DNA of 64,000 bases, from the NCBI GenBank assembly GCA_028571685.1, contig CM053154.1, positions 6,609,501 to 6,673,500 of the forward strand. Reading direction: 5' to 3'. The translations under genes were made by a program, and so were the position numbers. The notes under the pieces were generated by a model that was given only the letters and a program-made list of their open reading frames with translations, had not been told where the DNA came from and made no database searches. Below are positions 1 through 10,582 of this stretch, one piece after another; positions within the stretch are counted from its first letter, which is position 1, and every line of letters starts with the position of its first letter. Source of the DNA: Heterohyrax brucei. Taxonomy: Eukaryota > Chordata > Mammalia > Hyracoidea > Procaviidae.

Positions 1-394
1 ACCACAGAAGACACAGTGGACTGAGAGGAGAGGGGCCTGAAAGAATGCCCTTCCACCACGATGGTGCTCAGCCCGGCAGAGAGGCAGGAGGCCTCCTGTG
101 CATTTCTCACTGCTTCAGTTTGCATCCCCTGTGCCATCAGTGTCTCCCTCATCTGTCCACAAGACGACAGGCACGGCATCACTTTCCTAAAAGGCTGTCA
201 CCTGTGCAGGGTCCGCTCACCTTCCCGGCCTTGGAGAAGCTGTTCCCGTGTCTCTTTGTCACTGACAAGCAGCCTCCCATATAAGGCTAGACGTTGTCAT
301 AGAAAAGTAAGACTGTCTGACCAGCAAGGGTTTTATCAGCACAAGAGCACTTCTGAGGCAAATGACCTTTGAGCCTTTGGGATGCCTTTGCCTC

Positions 395-802
395 TGTCCC
401 AGGAATGCCCATGGTGTCCTTTCTGCAGACTCTTTGGTCCTGGGAACATGCATGGTGTCATTTCCAGAGATGCTTTTTTTTTTCCTGGGAACATGCGTGG
501 TCTCATTTCTGGAGATGTTTTTGCCGTGGGAACGTGCATGGTGTCCTTTCTGGACACTGTTTTGTCCTGGGAACATGCATGGTATAATTCTGGAGATACC
601 TTTGTCCCATGAAATGTACTTTTGTCCTGGGAACGTGCATGGTGTCCTTCCTGGAGACACCTGTGTCCTGGGAACATGCATGGTATCCTTTATGGAGACA
701 CTTCTGTCCTGGGAACATGCATGGTGTCCGTTCTGAGAATGTGGGAATTCTCAGAATTCTGGGAATGTGCATGGTATAATTCTGGAGGTGTCTTTGTCCT
801 GT
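395..802. repeat. 41-bp minisatellite, about 9-10 copies
   Basis: A tandem array with a core like TCCTGGGAACATGCATGGTG. The CATGG-like anchor falls at about 410, 451, 496, 537, 578, 638, 679, 720 and 770, so spacing is mostly 41 bp with one 45, one 60 and one 50-bp step. Copies vary by substitution and one carries a T-run. Because 41 is not a multiple of three, the array opens several overlapping reading frames on both strands. These are artefacts. Confidence 0.93.
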
Positions 803-1023
803 AGAGCTAGCACAGTGTTACTTCTTGAGGGCTCGTGAGTCTGAGATGGACCACTTGCTGTTGGCATCAAGCAAATTAGAGGTCCCACTATGACAGTTGT
901 TGGGTAACTAGATTTAAATCTTGACAATCATGCCATAATTACTCTAGAGGGAGTGGCTGTTCATTGGCTCTGAAATTTGCATCTTGAGCAGCCTTCTGCA
1001 GTTAGGACATGAGTGTTCCAGAC

Positions 1024-1190
1024 ACCAAACCCCAAAACCCAATGCTGTTGAGTCAGTTCCGATTCATAATGGCCCCATAGGGCAGACTAGAACTGTCCCA
1101 TGGAGTTTCCAAGGATTGCCTGGTGGGTCCCAGCTGCCAGCCTTCAGGTGAGCAGCGTAACTCCTAACCACAATGCCACCAGGGTTTCCC
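1024..1190 (-). mobile_element. AfroSINE, near full length
   Basis: The element reads antisense. The A-rich tail complement with CCCAAAACCC is at the left, then the tail motif GAGTCAGTTCCGA, and at the right the complement of the head (CCACCAGGGTTTCC). This is the type A body, which has the short GGAGTTTCCAAGGA segment. Confidence 0.85.
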
Positions 1191-1485
1191 GTAATGGTCC
1201 CTTTTTAGAAGAGAATTCTCTAGAGCGTCCCCCTTCTAAAACACGTCCCAGTGCCATTCCTTCTGGGGAGCCCAGTCTTGAATGAAAGAGGATTCGACAG
1301 GTGTGTGGAGTTGTCTGCTTGCTCCTGGCCGAACTCACTCCAGCAGGTATCTCTTGGTTTTGGTGTTTCTAAGACAGAGAAAGAGCAGGTCTGGAGTAGT
1401 GTTTAAAGTGTGCAGGGTAATTGCAAGAAACAGGCTTCTGGGAGGGAACTGTGCTACAGATAACTCCCTTGTGAAGCCAAGTCTG

Positions 1486-1525
1486 CCAAGTGCCGTCGAG
1501 TCGGATCCGACTGATTATCCTTTAG
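1486..1525 (-). mobile_element. AfroSINE/RTE-tail fragment
   Basis: Only the conserved tail block (GTGCCGTCGAGTCGGATCCG) is recognisable. The rest is absent or too diverged. It could come from either the SINE or the RTE, since the two share this end. Confidence 0.5.
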
Positions 1526-1974
1526 GTTCCTTGTTCAAAAGGGGAAAGCCAGGCTTTGCCACCGGTGCTCCAGATAAGGTCTCTGTGTAGGGGAAACCCA
1601 CCGGCCCACACGTAACCCAGCGCACTGGCGTCGGGGTGGTGTTTGGGGACACTGTCAGCTGTCCGAGTGTTGAGGCCACCTGTCTGTGCACACGCTACAC
1701 GTTCATGTACATGTGGCTGGGAGATGAAATGAATACCCACATGTGTTTGTAGAGATTAATGGGATGTTGGGGCTCAGCTGCTGCCCCAGAGTAGCCCAGC
1801 AGCCCCCAAGTCCCCGTGCCTGGCTGTTGGCTGACTTGGAGACAGACAAGGGCTTAAGCAAGCCTGGCCTTGCCAGATTCAGTCAATAGCAGGTCCTCTA
1901 GTTAGTATTCAGTGAAGAGCTGGGAAAGAAGAGATTCGGGGGGGAAAAAGTAATAAAATGGATTTTTTAGAAAC

Positions 1975-2144
1975 ACCAACCAAAACAAAACAAAGCCCGC
2001 TGCTGTCAAGTCAGTTTGACTCACAGAGACCCCAGAGGACACAGTAGAACTGCCCCATGGGATCTCCTTGATATGCTGGTGGATTCGAACTGTCACCCTG
2101 CTGGGTAGCAGGCAAACTCATAACAACTGAACCACCTGGGCTCC
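1975..2144 (-). mobile_element. AfroSINE, near full length
   Basis: Type A copy in antisense with tail block GTCAAGTCAGTTTGACTC. The head complement ends ACCACCTGGGCTCC. Its B-box complement GGATTCGAACTG is well kept near 2080. Confidence 0.85.
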
Positions 2145-2207
2145 TTCAGAAATACAGAAACGGGAAATGGATCTCAGTAAGTTTTTTGGGAAAAAATATG
2201 TGAATTG

Positions 2208-2402
2208 TTGCTGTGTGCCATTTAGTCAACTCAGATTCATGGTGACCCTATAGGACAGATAGAACTGCCCCCCACTGAGTTTTCTTGCCTGTAATCTTGA
2301 CAGGAGCCGATCACCAGGGCATTTGTCCCTGTGTGTGGCTGGTAGGTTCTAACCTCACAGTTAGCAGCCAGGCGCTTTAACCACTGTGCCACTGGATCTC
2401 CT
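2208..2402 (-). mobile_element. AfroSINE, long subtype
   Basis: Antisense copy with an extra middle segment (CTTGCCTGTAATCTTGACAG) between the GAACTGCCCC block and the B-box region. This marks a longer subtype than the 1024 copy. The head complement ends GTGCCACTGGATCTCC. Confidence 0.8.
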
Positions 2403-4080
2403 GATTTGAATGATAATGAGAGGTCAGTACAGCCGGCTTTCTCTTTCTTCCACACTGGTGCCTTAGAATACTGAGCCTCAGGGAAAACCCATAAAAGAGC
2501 CATAAGCAGCCTGAGGAGGGTTCCCACTAATCACTTTAATTTATGAAGGCAGAATTTCCGTGAGAAGGAATCGATTCCTAGACTTCACTGTGCTTTTGAA
2601 CAAGGCATGTGTGGGAGGACTTTCCATCCCATGAAATGCGATCCTGGAGTCCTGTTACAAACATCGGAAGAGCCAGCTCTTGTTACAGGCAGGTGCACTC
2701 CGGGCCGGGGCGTTCTGCCCAGACGGCTCCCCCTTCATCCCATACACCGCTTGGGGGCATCTCGTTCTCTTTCAGGACTCAGCCCTGCCGTCTCCCGTCC
2801 CGGGGTCTCCCTGGGCTCTCTTCCCTGGGGGACTGACCACTCCCTCCCTGAAGCCTCCCTCCCCCCGCACAGATTTCATCCTGGCCCTAAAGCTCCCGTT
2901 TGTCTGTCTGACTCTCGCCCTACACTCTGCTCTGTGTCTTACTTGTCTTTTTGTCTCCACTGCCTAGCACCAGGGAGGTCAGAAGTGAACCACTGTCCCA
3001 GGAATGAGTCACTCACAGCGAAAGCCCGGGAGTTGCTCTCTTCTAGCCCCACAGCTCCCCCTCCTGCATTGTCCTGGGTGGGATGGGTCCCGAGCTGTCC
3101 GTCTCTCAGCTCTTCAGCTGATGGGCTTGGTGCTGTTATGGAAACTCAGAGTCAGCAGCCCCAAACACAAACACTTCCCCAGGGTGTGGGGTCCTTTCTC
3201 CAGCTGGGAAGGGCCTTCCTGGATGTGGGCGTGCTGGTTGTGCACCTCACAGGGGCTGCTGGGCCCAGCAGACTGAGAAGATGTCAGAAAACCAAGCAGT
3301 GGAGGTGCCAGAGAGCTTACACGGTACCTTTGTTTCCTCTTGGAAATAACAGCAGAGCTAAACTGTGGTGTCGGGTACTTTATTGAAACTAAAACAAAAC
3401 AAAAAAAGCCTGACTTCACAGGGTAGACCACATGAGTTGCCACTATGACTGTCTTACAAAAGCAGTTTACAGTGTTTTTATCTCTGTGGGACACCTTCTG
3501 TGTGTCTTCTTCACCTTGTCCTAGTCTTGACTAGCTCCTGAGGAATGCCAGTCCTGACTTGAGAAATTCTTGCTATGAGGACCTTTTTCTGGTCTGGGTG
3601 AGACTCTTCTAACAATAAGACATCTGCTTGCCCAAGGCCCTGCTGATACTCCACTTCTTTGGAAATGCCTTTGGGATTGTTCTGTGGCATGATGCCCAGT
3701 GGGCAGACCTGGGGGACTTCTTGGCCTTTGGTGGCCTTGCTGATAGCTCCTGCTCTTGAGGCCCCTTTTCAAACCCTGGTAGCATGTTCCTTTAGATGGG
3801 AAGGTTCTTCTGATGTCTTTCATCTTTCTCCTATTTCTCCCTTGAATTTTGTCTTTGAAGTAGTGGTACCATTTTTTTTTCTCTTTTGTATCTAAGTAAC
3901 TAGACAGAGTACACGCCTGCCACTGTGTTGTTGCTGCTCAGTCGATCAGTAGCTGTTTTCTCTTTCTCCAGGAGAAAGAGCACCTTAACTTGGTGTTTGT
4001 TGTCTCCGTCCCACTTCCTTGGATACTACTGGAGATGTTTGCATGTTTTCCAACCAGAGGAGTCTGATTGCTCTACTGGA
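2403..4080. other. Unassigned intronic sequence
   Basis: There is no recognisable repeat or exon. A chance open frame of 259 codons (2607-3386, +) runs through it, but has no family resemblance and no convincing flanking splice pair. C-rich runs near 2860 explain much of the openness. Confidence 0.5.
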
Positions 4081-4176
4081 GGGCTGAGCAGGGAGGAGGG
4101 GCCCAGATGTGGGAGGCTAAGAGGACCAGGGCTGAGCAGGGAAGAGAAGCCCAGATGTGAGAGGCTAAGAGGCCCA
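4081..4176. repeat. 48-bp tandem duplication
   Basis: Two copies begin GGGCTGAGCAGGGA at 4081 and 4129. The period is 48, a multiple of three, so a repeated peptide (LSREE...RLRGP) appears in one frame. Nothing else suggests the frame is translated. Confidence 0.85.
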
Positions 4177-4669
4177 GACCTGTGTCTTCCCTGGGGATCA
4201 CAGCCCACTCCAGCTCTGTGAGACTAGCAAGGATGTGAGGGGCCTGTGTGCTGATGGCGAAGGAAGGCCAGAGGAGCTGGTTAGTGTCCAGGTTCTGGAA
4301 AGCAGGCCAGCAGCTCAGATGCACCCTCATACCACAAACCCCCAGGAACACTTACTGGCTGATTTATACTCCAGAGTCGGACCCGACTCCACCGCAGTGG
4401 GTTTTTAGTGGGATAGGGCTGAGAGCCCCGTGGGGATTTCACAGTTATTGGAAAAGGCCCCTGGGTACACACTGTTTTGTTAACATGCACAATTTTTTAA
4501 GTGTGCTATCAGTAGTATCTTTGTGATTAGTGATACGTGCTGACCACTGAACAGCAGTCGTAGTATGTTTGGCACTGTGTACCTTGTCAATCAGAGGACA
4601 CTAAAGATGTCTTTCTATCATATTATCCATTGTATTTTTGAACATTAGAAGGCAGACAAGCTGATCTTT

Positions 4670-4822
4670 AACCCATTGCCATTGAGTAGATTCCAGCTCA
4701 TAGTGACCCTGAAGGACAGTGTAGAACTGCCCCCATAGAGTTTCCGGTGAGCACCTGGTAGATTGGAACCACTGACCTTTTGGTTAGCAGCCATAGCACT
4801 TAACCACTGCAACACCAAGAGA
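4670..4822 (-). mobile_element. AfroSINE, near full length
   Basis: Type A copy in antisense. The tail block CCATTGAGTAGATTCC is at the left and the B-box/anticodon-side block TTTTGGTTAGCAGCC near 4777. The head is degraded after CTTAACCACTGC. Confidence 0.85.
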
Positions 4823-5317
4823 CTGGATGTCCCTGGTCTCTAGAGGGCTGTTGGCAGGAGGGGAAAACCCCTGCTCTGTAAGTCCTCTGAGAGAGCAGAG
4901 TGGGTCCTTGTCCTAGAGACATGATAAGCTGCCATGGAGACTCCTCTATGGGTGACATAGCCTCACACCCCAGGGTGACACTGAGGAGCACTTTAACACC
5001 ACCGTGGCACTTCTGCCTGGAAAGCTGATGCTTCGTTGCTGAATGAGACATCCAAAGAAGTCTCTCCATGAAGTCAGTCAGGTGCCAACTTGAACTTCAT
5101 GCTTCCGTTCACCTGTTGTCAAGACCAGCCCTGTTGGTCGCTCACTCCATCCATGCAACCGTGTAAGGTGCCTGAGCCTCCACGCATTATCTGTGACAGC
5201 CTGTGGCTTAGCGTGACGATCACTAGCAGAGGGCTTGCCCAGTCTGCTACAGACTTTTCCTAGAAATGCGCCACATTCTGGACCTTCTGAAACTAATCCT
5301 CTTTCCATGTTTTCCAG

Positions 5318-5381
5318 ATAACTTGTTCAAGCCCAAAGAAAGATGCATTTCAGAGAAGGAGATGTACACTCGATCTAAAAG
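5318..5381 (+). CDS. C10orf90: C10orf90 (FATS) internal coding exon, ALMS motif start
   Basis: A 64-nt exon between a polypyrimidine tract with acceptor (TTTTCCAG ending 5317) and donor GTACTG at 5382. It starts in phase 1 (AT completes a codon) and ends after AG of an Arg codon, encoding roughly NLFKPKERCISEKEMYTRSK. The FxPKERxISEKEM signature is the first half of the ALMS motif found at the C termini of ALMS1 and C10orf90. The phase joins exactly to the exon at 8853. C10orf90/FATS is described as a fragile-site tumour suppressor linked to p53 and p21 control, and ALMS motifs are associated with centrosomes. The upstream exon is not in the window. Confidence 0.9.
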
Positions 5382-7489
5382 GTACTGGTGATTGTGTCAC
5401 GTGGAACCAAATCTCTGCTCCATCAGGGCAAGTGTAACAGCCCCCTGCAGGGACGGGTGGCCCCGAGGTGACCATCCCCAGCTGGAATCTCAGGCTGACA
5501 CAGCTCTTCACAGCTGGGGTACGATGGAGTGAGGGTAGCTGAGAGGTCCAGGGGGGCCACTGTTTCTAGGCCTACATTGAAGGTCTCAGGTCTTGTTGGA
5601 CACAAATCTGAGATGCTGGTGCAAAAGGTGCTTTGGTCACCTTGCACCTTTGAATGCCAACGCCGCTTCTGGAATGAGCTCAGAAACGCAGTAGGTATTA
5701 GATTCTGAACCAGCCCAGTAGTTGGTCTCTGAGAGATCCCCAGACTCTTAGTTGGAGATCTCCGGTGCCTTCTTACCGTGGCTCTGAGCCATTTGTCACT
5801 GAGCACCTTTGAAGCTTGTTTTATGAGGATGAGGAGGGTGTTCTTCTGGGGGTCTCGGCTGTGGCGGGGACTTAAAGAAAAGCATGTGAACTTGAAAGCA
5901 GATGGCATGGGGGAGCTGCAGCCTGGGCCCTCAGGCCAGGCTTCTGGGTGCATGTACCACAGCTGTACCCACTCGCTGTCTGCCAGCTGGGTGCTGTTCC
6001 AGACACCCTCAGCTTCTCATCCACTGTGCCTACAAAGGCTGCCGCTCTTTCTCAGACCTGCTTCTTTGCCACAATGTAACAGCTCAGTAGTGTTGGCAAA
6101 GTTCATGTGCATCAAATGTCATTAGTTTATAATGAAGTATCTAGCATTAGAAGGCATGTGAGTAATTAAACCAGATTGACAGGACTCAGGGAAACTGTTG
6201 ACATAGGAAGAACGTTGCACTCCACCGCCCAACCATAGTCTCTGCCTCTACTGGGATTGTGTCCCTGCCATGACCCATTGGCCACCTTTGGTCACACATA
6301 GGGGCTCTCTGTAGATTAGGAAGTGAAAGTGAGAGAAGGGAGACAGCCCAGTGATGGCCCAATTCATAACATTCTAATTGGGTTTTTTAAAAGGCCACTG
6401 GGCCTTAAGACTTGCTGTTTCAGAAGTACAGAGTTGTGTCTACCTCATGCCAAAGGCATTCCCTTTTCAATTTTGTGAAAAATTTCAGCCAAATCCTCCC
6501 TTCCCAGTCCCCAAACCCAAAGCTGCTATAATTAGTTGTAATTGCTTGCAAACTAAGCAACTGAAAGAACAGATTTTAAAGCAGCATCTGTGGAGAGAAT
6601 CACCCTATCTTTACTGAAGAGGAAGCCAAGGGTCAGAGTGGACGAGGAAGATACGCAGTGATGCATTGCCAGCCCTTGCCAACTGTCAGCCGAAGTCAGA
6701 TCTCCTCTGATGGACTCGGTAACTGTGTTGTCACGGTGCACTACGGCTTGGTCTTGGGGTCTCTGATCCTCAACCCTTCCTCATACACAGAACCACCCAG
6801 AAGCTTCTTTTGCATGCCTTGGGATTAACTATATCATTAAATTCTATTTTCATTTTAAAAACTCAAACAAAGGAGAGAAACCTGAAGCCCCTCATGGCCA
6901 ACTACCCAGCCGTCTTTCCGTCCAGCTCCTCGGCCCTTGTCCTGTCTCCAGAAGCATCCGCAATCGTCAGCGTCTCATGTGTCCTTTCAGGACTCTCTCT
7001 GCCTCAGACTTGTATGTGGACATGCACAGGCACATAAGTTTCACCCTAAATGGAATCACACTATGTATTTTTTTCTACAGCTGCTTTTTTTGACTTTGAA
7101 AAACACTCACGACCTCTGTGGCAGTAGACACAGCTGATACTCCTCATTGGTTTGGGCTTTCTGCAGAATACTCCATTGCACGGGTGTGCCAAAATTGACT
7201 GGAGAAGCTCTTTTTAAGAAAATTCCAAATCAGAAGCTCCAGGGATTTGGGGGTGATTTTCCTCAGACAGTCCAGATGATCACTGTGAGGAAGACAGGTC
7301 CACGTTGGCCTAAAGGCACTTCTACTGCAGGACTCTGGAGCATGTCAGCTACTGACTCTTCCCCACCTTCTCCCTCTGATGCTTTCTGGAACAACTGCTG
7401 ACTGTGATACCATGTGCCAGGCACTGTGTGGACACAAGCAGTTCCCAGACTTTCCAGTAGGTGGTCAGCAGATGGCATTAGGTATTGAT

Positions 7490-7720
7490 TCACAGACGAG
7501 CAGACCAGGGTTCAAATCCCAGCCACCGCGAGCTGGCAGAGGGCCTTGAGACAAGTCTTCTGACCCCTCTGGGGCTTAGGCCCCGCATTTAGCCAGTGGT
7601 AGCATGCCGCAGGCCTCTTGCATTGTCGGAGAAGATTGAACCAGGTCACCCATGTCAGGTGGTTAGCTTAGGGCCTGCTAATTCTGCCATTGCCATTGTT
7701 TCTGTCCTTTGTTATTACTG
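7490..7720 (+). mobile_element. MIR-like SINE relic
   Basis: MIR landmarks in order: TTCAAATCCCAGC (B box) near 7511, a diverged core around GAGCTGGCAGAGGGCCTTGA, then the downstream region ending in CATTGTTTCTGTCC. It is strongly decayed, as expected for a pre-placental element. Confidence 0.55.
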
Positions 7721-8184
7721 TTTGAAAAGTGCACCATCTTAAACAGATTGTGTCTGGCTTCCAAACAGTAAGTGAGAGCAAGATGTTGGAGCTGAGTGCC
7801 CAGTGTACAGCAACCCCAAAGCTCGGGCTGCGGTGATTCTCCCCTGTTGGTGGCTTCTGGCAGGAATGCCAGGTGGCATCAGGGCAGAGGGCTTTTCTGT
7901 CACGAGGGAGAGAGCAGTGCCTAGCCCGGGAGTCCCTGGGCTCTTCTTTGTAATCTGGCAGCTCCCAGTTCACACTGGGGCAAGAACCAAACGCATCTGT
8001 CTGAGAGCCTGCTGGAAGTGACTTAGTTAGAAATATAATAGATTAAATGATTAAAAAAAAAAAAAAAAACCACACATACTCCTGAGTTTTATTCCAGCAT
8101 AAATTCTGCCACTTCTGTTTATTTCCAGCACATTTTCTAAGGCATGAGAAGGCCAAGTCTGAGTGGTAAAAAGTCTATTTTTAA

Positions 8185-8460
8185 ACAGACTTTTTTTTTT
8201 TTAAACAGCGGTTTTAGGTTTAGAGAAAAGCTGCAGAAAGCAGGGAACCTGTGTGCCCCCCTCCTGTGACTCACACCTGGCTGTCAGGTGGTATGTTTGT
8301 TACAGCTGGTGAGACGATACTGACAGCCATTCACTGAAGTCCACAGAGTACACCAGGCTTCCCTCTCTGTGTTGTGCCGTGGGCCTTGACAGACACGTCA
8401 TGTTGTGTGTCTACTGTGATGGCATCATGCAGAGTCATGTCTCTGCCCTTAAAACCACCA
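8185..8460 (-). mobile_element. Ancient L1 3'-region relic
   Basis: It reads antisense. It opens with the GGTTTTAGGTTTAGAGAAAA motif typical of old L1M-type 3' regions, followed by a CCCCCTCCTGTGAC stretch and GGTATGTTTGTTACAGCTG. Assignment is by remembered resemblance to mammalian-wide L1 relics. Confidence 0.55.
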
Positions 8461-8852
8461 CCCGAGGATGGGCATTTTCACAGAGGTGTTTGTGGGGAAG
8501 TGTCAGCCTCCGATAGCAGAGCAGAAGGTTTGAGACCTCTCACTGTGCAAGTATGTGGTTAGTTAGCACAAAGCATGGAGGGACAAGAAAAGTGGCTTCT
8601 AAACACACCAGTGGCCTGACAGCCTGGTCCTCGGTGGGCTGTGCCTGCTGGGTGGCCCCAAGGCAGAACATCGTCACCTGCTGTGCAGCCCATCAAGGAA
8701 GCCCTTGGTTTTGGTGCCTCCCGATCTCCAGCAGCCCGACTGGATGAGTCCTCTTCCCTCTGGATTGTAAGCACCGTTGACGGACAGCTGCACCCCCGCC
8801 ACGGGTGGGCCTGGCCTCACCACCGCTCAGAGGTTTTCTTGGTCTCTTTCAG

Positions 8853-8952
8853 AATCTATAATAACTTGCCTGAAGTTAAAAAGAAGAAGGAAGAACAAAA
8901 GAAAAGGGTGATCTTACAGAGTAACAGACTCCGGGTTGAAGTCTTCAAAAAG
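8853..8952 (+). CDS. C10orf90: C10orf90 (FATS) penultimate coding exon, ALMS motif core
   Basis: A 100-nt exon with acceptor TCTCTTTCAG ending 8852 and donor GTAACA at 8953. The first base completes the Arg codon begun at 5380-5381. The rest reads IYNNLPEVKKKKEEQKK, then a segment with QSNRLRVEVFKK, ending on a codon boundary. The pattern IYxxLPEVKKKKEE...QSNRLRxxxFKK is the diagnostic ALMS-motif core shared with ALMS1. Splice phase, lysine-rich helix and neighbours all agree. A frame upstream of 8853 is also open but has no conservation. Confidence 0.95.
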
Positions 8953-9047
8953 GTAACAGCTTTGTCACACGCAGGTGTGGCTGGTCGTGGCATTGCAAGG
9001 CTGCTTCTGGACCTGAATGTGACATCTTTGTTTTCCTTCCTCTCCAG

Positions 9048-9086
9048 CAATTACTGGACCAGCTCCTGCAGAGGAATGCAGTCTAA
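9048..9086 (+). CDS. C10orf90: C10orf90 (FATS) last coding exon and stop
   Basis: This follows a 95-bp mini-intron (8953-9047) with acceptor CTCTCCAG. It encodes QLLDQLLQRNAV and ends in TAA at 9084-9086. The short Q/L-rich tail closes the ALMS motif. The intron length is not a multiple of three. If retained, the frame would run 57 codons from 8953 to a TGA at 9124-9126, replacing the 12-residue normal tail. Confidence 0.93.
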   Translation, partial: QLLDQLLQRNAV

Positions 9087-9220
9087 GGCAGCCGGCCCCG
9101 CTGGCCACAGCGCAGGATCAGGGTGACTTCAGACGCCAGACAAGCCATTAAACGTCACGTTACCTTCATTATGCAAAAACACTTCATCTACTTTTGATTT
9201 TTTTTTTTTTTAAATAAAGA
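9087..9220 (+). other. C10orf90 3' UTR with candidate poly(A) signals
   Basis: After the stop there is ATTAAA at 9147-9152 and AATAAA at 9213-9218, the latter after a T-run. A further AATAAA lies at 9959-9964, just before an AfroSINE. Which one is used cannot be told from sequence alone. 9220-9955 shows no recognised element. Confidence 0.5.
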
Positions 9221-10018
9221 GAAAGATAGCTTCCTGAGTTACCAACCCAAACCACACAGAGGCAGAAGCCCTGGCAGGGAATGGGCCAGCAGATGGGCAC
9301 CGCCTCCTGGAGTCTCCTCTCACTGTAGTGGCTGGTACTCAGCCCCCAGCTTTCGCCTCGGAGGGCCACCTTTGGCATCTGACTTTTCCGTTTACCGTTT
9401 TTGCCTAGATATAAAGGCCTTATACCCTCAAGTGGGCTTAGATCCCTGGGGGACATTTTTTCATGAAATTCCTAGAACCAGAATCCATCCCTTTTTTAGT
9501 TGCCGTCTCACTTCTGGCTTCCCCTTCAAACCCCAGTTTTCTGAGCATCACTCAGTAAATTTAAAAAACCTCTGGAGTCATGTTCCATATAATACTAGGA
9601 GTGAACTTTGGAAGTGAGTGGGTGCTGCAGCAGAGACTGTGGGGTAAGCAGTCTGCCACTCTGTCACCTGGTGTTGTCCCCCCCACCCACACTCATAGCT
9701 CCACTCATCAACAGCAAAAAGTCCGTGTTAATGGAAGCAGCAAGGGCAGAGCTGGCTGAATACAAGTGCAGATGACATCCATGTTGGCCACACATACACC
9801 TTTCCCTTGCCCCCACCAGTAACTGTGATGCTGACAACTGGCCAAAGGCCTCCAGTTCTGTGGTTTGCTCCTGGAAGCACTCACACTGTCTGCCCACCAT
9901 CTAACGTGTGCTTGGGAAATAAGTGAAGAACAAACCAGTTTATAGCATCAAAAATGGAAATAAAACTTGATTACAGCAAAAACCAAAGAATCTTTATGTG
10001 ACTTCTGTATTATGGACT

Positions 10019-10170
10019 GGGAGATCCCGGTGGCATAGCGGTTCAGAGCTAGTTAAAAGTTTGGCAGTTTGAATCTACCAGATGGTCCTTGGAAACTCTA
10101 TGGGGCAGTTGTGCTTCATCCTGTTGGGTCACTGTGGGTCAGAATTGACCTAATGGCTTTTTTTTTCTTT
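10019..10170 (+). mobile_element. AfroSINE, full length
   Basis: Sense copy. The head GGTGGCATAGCGGTTCAGAG is at 10030, the B-box-like AGTTTGAATCTACC near 10066, the GGAAACTCTATGGGGCAG block at 10091, and the tail CAGAATTGACCTAATGGC with a T-rich end. It follows the last AATAAA candidate of C10orf90. Confidence 0.88.
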
Positions 10171-10582
10171 TTAATTGTGGACTGAGCAGCTACTACAACT
10201 ACTGCTCAGTCTGAAACACCACTGAGGCCTAGCAGATCCAAGTGAGCCTCTGAGCTGCTCTGCATCCTCCTCTGCCGCCATAGAAGCACAGGTCCGTCAG
10301 CTCTGTGCTGCCAGGGACCCCACTGGAGATGTCATCTCTCAGGGAGCTGGTGCTCCCTGGCACCCATTGCTCCTGCACTGTCTCTCCAGCTCCCTCTACT
10401 GGTGAAGCTCAACATGGTACAGCTGGCAAAGGGAAGGGCCTGGATCCATTTTTATAGAGCAGGCAAAAAAGGGTGAACTTAGCTGAGAAGTAATAAAATC
10501 AGTAATTATCTCAGTGTGTCATTTAAATTTGATTCATTTTTCTCATCTGTCCAACGGGGATAACTGTGACACCTTCATAGAG

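Larger units (their letters stand above)
1..5317 (+). other. C10orf90 intron (3' part), repeat-rich
   Basis: This stretch lies upstream of the first recognisable C10orf90 exon, whose acceptor is at 5316-5317. It contains the 41-bp minisatellite, four AfroSINE copies and a 48-bp duplication. In 2403-4080 and 4420-4670 I recognise nothing coding. I looked for the exon that should precede 5318 (it must end in phase 1, supplying the first base of an Asp, Asn, His or Tyr codon) and found none, so it probably lies left of the window. Confidence 0.6.
5382..8852 (+). other. C10orf90 intron, mostly unique
   Basis: A 3.5-kb intron between two ALMS-motif exons. It is notably free of AfroSINEs. It holds a MIR-like relic near 7490-7720, an antisense L1 relic near 8185-8460 and an A-run at 8053-8069. 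I see no coding signal in 5382-7480. Confidence 0.75.

Noticed and set aside
259-804. Several ORFs with repeated HVPRTK / LGTCMV text
   Set aside because: They are frames through the 41-bp minisatellite, whose period is not a multiple of three.
2607-3386. 259-codon + strand ORF
   Set aside because: No recognisable domain, no conserved splice context, and it sits in an intron of C10orf90.
1-5317. An earlier C10orf90 exon
   Set aside because: No block with both splice sites, correct phase and an ALMS-like or conserved reading was found.
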